6,617 nt of DNA from the NCBI GenBank assembly GCA_002415895.1, contig DIAV01000031.1:1152-7768 (forward strand). The letters run 5' to 3'. The stretch is from Anaerolineales bacterium UBA5069. Its GTDB lineage: Bacteria > Chloroflexota > Anaerolineae > Caldilineales > Caldilineaceae. The notes under the pieces were generated by a model. The model worked only from the letters and a program-made list of their open reading frames with translations. It made no database searches and had not been told where the DNA came from. Position numbers and translations under genes: made by a program. This document shows positions 4,591 to 6,617 of this stretch, in pieces (positions within the stretch are counted from its first letter, which is position 1; each line of letters begins with the position of its first letter).

Positions 4591-6300
4591 CTATTCGGCG
4601 TCACCCGACCATTGACCAATGCGGAAGATGATGAATTCAGCAGGCTTGACGGGCGAGATGCCGATTTCAATGAACAATTGCCCCAGGTCGCGCACATAGG
4701 CCGGATTCAGCTCTTCGTCGCACTTGACGTAGTAGGCCTGCGCGGGTGCGGCCCCAAAGAGCATCCCCTGCGAGTAGAGCCCCATGAGGAAGTTGCCCAC
4801 GTCGCGGCGCAGGCGCGCCCACAAGCGCTGGTCGTTCGGCTCGAAGACTGCCCACATTGTGCTTGTGCGCAGCGTCTGTTCCACCATGTTGAAGAGACGG
4901 CGCACATTAATGTAGCGCCATGATGCATCACTGGCGAGCGTGCGCGCGCCCCAGACGCGGTAGCCCATGCCCGGGAAGAAGCGAATGCAGTTGACGCCAA
5001 TCGGGTTGAGCGTGTCCTGCTCGCCCTTGGTTACATTGTAGGCAAGGCGGGTGCAGCCACGCACCACCTCGTTGGCAGGGGCCTTGTGCACGCCCCGCTC
5101 CGAATCACTGCGCGCCCAAATGCCCGCCATGTGCCCCGAGGGCGGCATGAAGATGGGCTGGTTGGTGGCGGCATCCATCACTTCGATCCACGGGTAGTAC
5201 ATCGCCGCATAGCTCGAATCGAAGCCGGTAATGTTCATGCGCCAATCCTTGACTTCCGCCGCGTTCATGTCGGGCGGGGTGTCGAGAATGGCCACGCGGT
5301 CACCCAGACCTTCACAATGGGCGATCAGCGCCGTCTGCACGGCCTTCACCATGGTGCGGTCCACGCTCTTCTGGCCGGGCATCTTGGTCATAAGGTCGGG
5401 AATGCAGACGATGCTGATGTCATCGTGCTGCGCCAAACCCTCAATGCCTGTTTTCTGGAGCGCATCACCCTGGTATTCGCTGTAGTTGGCGGGCTCCATG
5501 AGCGCAGGCTGGATGACCAGCGACTGCTCCTGGGAACGGGGGGTGAGGCGGGTCAGGGGTGCGCCCGCATCCGTAATCGAGAGGTCAATGAAGTTGGGTG
5601 CTTTGTTGTTGGGGTAGGCGAAATGAATCGACGACTTGCCATCCTCCGACTGCACTTCGGTGAGGCGCACATCGCGGCGCGACTCGAGTGTCTTCCACTC
5701 GCCCGATTTCGTCTGGCGGTCCACAAAGAGCGTGAAGATACCCATGCCGTCGCCGCCGGCATCAGGTACGGCGGCTGCCGGCGCGGGCGGTGCAGCCGCG
5801 CCCTTTTCGTCAGCCGCAGCAGCGTCATCGCCCTCCTTGGCCTTCTTGGCGGCAGGTGCAGGGGCGGCCGCCTTGGGCGGTTCGGGGGCCTCAATGCGCA
5901 CCCGCAACGACGCGCCGTCAAAGCCGGCCTGCTTGGCGCGCGCCATCAGGCGCGGCTTGCCGTCGGCGCTCAACAATGTGTTCTGTGCACGCGGGATCGT
6001 CTTGACGCTGAGCACATAGCAGCGCTGCCCCCCATTGAGGAAGAAGCCATAAACCGCCTGCGGCAGGTATGCGCCAGGCGCCAGATCGCCAAAGCGCTCG
6101 CGATACTGGGTCCAGTTGGTCACGAAGACAGGCTTGCCCAGAAGGTTTTCGGTTACCATCTCACCGTCAATCTCGCGGGTGTACTCTGCTTTCTCGGTGA
6201 AGCCAATGAAGCATGCTGTGGAGGTGCTGACCGCCTCAATTGGCCTCGCGCCTCGGTTGACCTCTTCTACATAGACACCGGGTGACAAATACTCTGGCAT
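4591..6300 (-). CDS. Contractile tail sheath protein, 569 aa
   Basis: Forms the outer sheath that contracts to fire the tube. The N-terminus MPEYLSPGVYVEEVNRG with the following STSTACFIGFT is the hallmark sheath start and includes the strand that interlocks neighbouring subunits. The C-terminal third has the conserved sheath blocks: HKAPAN near the GCTRLAYNVT segment, LNPIGVNCIRFFPGMGYRVWGARTL, WRYINVRRLFNMVEQTL, and the end PAEFIIFRIGQWSGDAE. Residues about 138-185 are an Ala/Pro/Lys/Asp-rich low-complexity insertion in the variable, surface-exposed middle region. The frame continues 11 codons upstream (MCAHREGGVTQ), but ATG at 6300 is preferred because GGAGGAG lies 8 nt before it and because the family starts here. 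It is the only sheath gene in the window, whereas AFP and PVC have three sheath paralogues; more could lie outside. It is probably the first gene of the operon in this window. Confidence 0.95.
   Translation of the reverse strand: MPEYLSPGVYVEEVNRGARPIEAVSTSTACFIGFTEKAEYTREIDGEMVTENLLGKPVFVTNWTQYRERFGDLAPGAYLPQAVYGFFLNGGQRCYVLSVKTIPRAQNTLLSADGKPRLMARAKQAGFDGASLRVRIEAPEPPKAAAPAPAAKKAKEGDDAAAADEKGAAAPPAPAAAVPDAGGDGMGIFTLFVDRQTKSGEWKTLESRRDVRLTEVQSEDGKSSIHFAYPNNKAPNFIDLSITDAGAPLTRLTPRSQEQSLVIQPALMEPANYSEYQGDALQKTGIEGLAQHDDISIVCIPDLMTKMPGQKSVDRTMVKAVQTALIAHCEGLGDRVAILDTPPDMNAAEVKDWRMNITGFDSSYAAMYYPWIEVMDAATNQPIFMPPSGHMAGIWARSDSERGVHKAPANEVVRGCTRLAYNVTKGEQDTLNPIGVNCIRFFPGMGYRVWGARTLASDASWRYINVRRLFNMVEQTLRTSTMWAVFEPNDQRLWARLRRDVGNFLMGLYSQGMLFGAAPAQAYYVKCDEELNPAYVRDLGQLFIEIGISPVKPAEFIIFRIGQWSGDAE
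5746..5889 (-). other. Ala/Pro/Lys-rich low-complexity insertion in the sheath protein
   Basis: Residues 138-185 of the sheath consist almost only of Ala, Pro, Lys, Glu, Asp and Gly (for example APEPPKAAAPAPAAKKAKEG), between ordered segments (SLRVRI before and GIFTLFVD after). It should be a flexible surface loop on the outside of the sheath. Confidence 0.8.
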
Positions 6301-6308
6301 TTGGGTGA

Positions 6309-6315
6309 CTCCTCC
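6309..6315 (-). promoter_or_regulatory. Ribosome binding site of the sheath gene
   Basis: GGAGGAG on the minus strand ends 8 nt before ATG at 6300. It decides the start in favour of MPEYLSPGVY over the longer frame beginning at 6333. Confidence 0.8.
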
Positions 6316-6321
6316 CTCACG

Positions 6322-6333
6322 GTGTGCGCACAC
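6322..6333. promoter_or_regulatory. 12-bp perfect palindrome upstream of the sheath ribosome binding site
   Basis: GTGTGCGCACAC is a perfect palindrome lying 22-33 nt before the sheath ATG, in the untranslated leader. It could be an operator for a dimeric regulator, or it could be fortuitous in GC-rich DNA. Confidence 0.3.
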
Positions 6334-6529
6334 GAGCGGCGCAGGGTTTCAGACAGCGGGTGCAGTGGTGCAGCAGGTCCAACGGGCATGGCGAGAAAGT
6401 CGGGCGAAGACGATGGTGAGTCTGGGCCGCCAGCATGCGGCGGCGGTGCGAGAGTGACCGGTTGGCAGGTATGGCGTGGATGGCAACAGCCCCGCGCACT
6501 AAAGTGATTCCGCTATGAGAACGGCATTG
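6334..6529. other. Non-coding leader upstream of the sheath gene
   Basis: No credible gene is visible on either strand; short frames here show no recognisable protein features and lack good ribosome binding sites. The region should hold the promoter of the CIS operon reading leftward, but I could not find a convincing -35/-10 pair. Confidence 0.5.
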
Positions 6530-6617
6530 ACGCAGAGGCGCGCAGGCGCAAAGAAATGCAACAACAACGATGAACCAACTTCTTTCTTGCTTTTCTCTGC
6601 ATCTTTGCGCCTCTGCG
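6530..6617 (+). repeat. Inverted-repeat intergenic element of the CGCAGAGG/CGCAAAG type, copy 2
   Basis: CGCAGAGGCGC at 6531-6541 is the exact complement of GCGCCTCTGCG at 6607-6617. The similarity continues inward to CGCAAAG-type sequence after an 8-nt insertion in the left arm. The element may continue past the right edge. The left half resembles the sequence at 1944-1974, including GCAACAACA at 6558-6566. Such elements are intergenic repeats in some GC-rich bacteria. Confidence 0.6.

Noticed and set aside
5086..6285. Plus-strand open frame of 399 codons
   Set aside because: It lies antisense to the well-recognised sheath gene. Its Arg/His/Gly-rich product has no family features, as expected for the opposite strand of a GC-rich gene.
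6317..6499. Short frames on both strands upstream of the sheath gene
   Set aside because: No recognisable features, and poor translation signals; the region is better read as a non-coding leader.

Overview
The window carries the start of a phage-tail-like contractile injection system (CIS) locus, encoded entirely on the minus strand and read from right to left. The sheath, several tube-type proteins, a tail-assembly-type protein and a DUF6760-like module lie close together with no capsid, portal or terminase gene. That order resembles extracellular CIS (eCIS) clusters more than a prophage, although the baseplate, spike, LysM and AAA+ genes that would settle this lie outside the window. The DNA is GC-rich, and the intergenic regions carry CGCAAAG/CGCAGAGG-type dispersed repeats. 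These fit a GC-rich environmental bacterium, and I would guess Chloroflexota, but this is a weak inference.

Layout, in order of transcription: (1) 6617-6301, a non-coding leader with an inverted repeat at the far end and a 12-bp palindrome just before the first ribosome binding site. (2) 6300-4591, the contractile sheath protein (569 aa). (3) 4473-4009, tube protein 1. (4) A perfect 16-bp-stem hairpin at 3972-3928. (5) 3887-3411, tube protein 2, overlapping the next gene by ATGA. (6) 3414-3034, a 126-aa tail-assembly-type protein. (7) 3052-2888, a DUF6760-like module in the -1 frame. (8) 2863-2621, a small helical protein. (9) 2589-2089, tube-like protein 3. (10) A 198-nt spacer with a second repeat copy. 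(11) 1890-1, an Ala/Pro-rich, cysteine-free open frame of 630 codons that runs off the left edge and contains three 15-residue repeats.

The most interesting observation is at the join of the 126-aa gene and the DUF6760 module. The DUF6760 frame has no ATG, GTG or TTG between its upstream in-frame stop and its conserved start. The upstream gene carries the heptamer G GGG GGG in the phase of the X XXY YYZ rule, followed by a 5-nt spacer and a strong stem-loop. This predicts a programmed -1 frameshift giving a 175-aa fusion, comparable to the lambda G/GT and P2 E/E' tail chaperones. The fusion and its role are inferences from sequence.

Working together, the tube proteins would form the inner tube and possibly its baseplate-proximal or terminal rings, the sheath would polymerise around it, and the 126-aa protein with its predicted frameshift product would chaperone tube or sheath assembly. 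The Ala/Pro-rich protein cannot be assigned. Its position and composition would suit a disordered structural, tether or cargo-related protein of the cluster.
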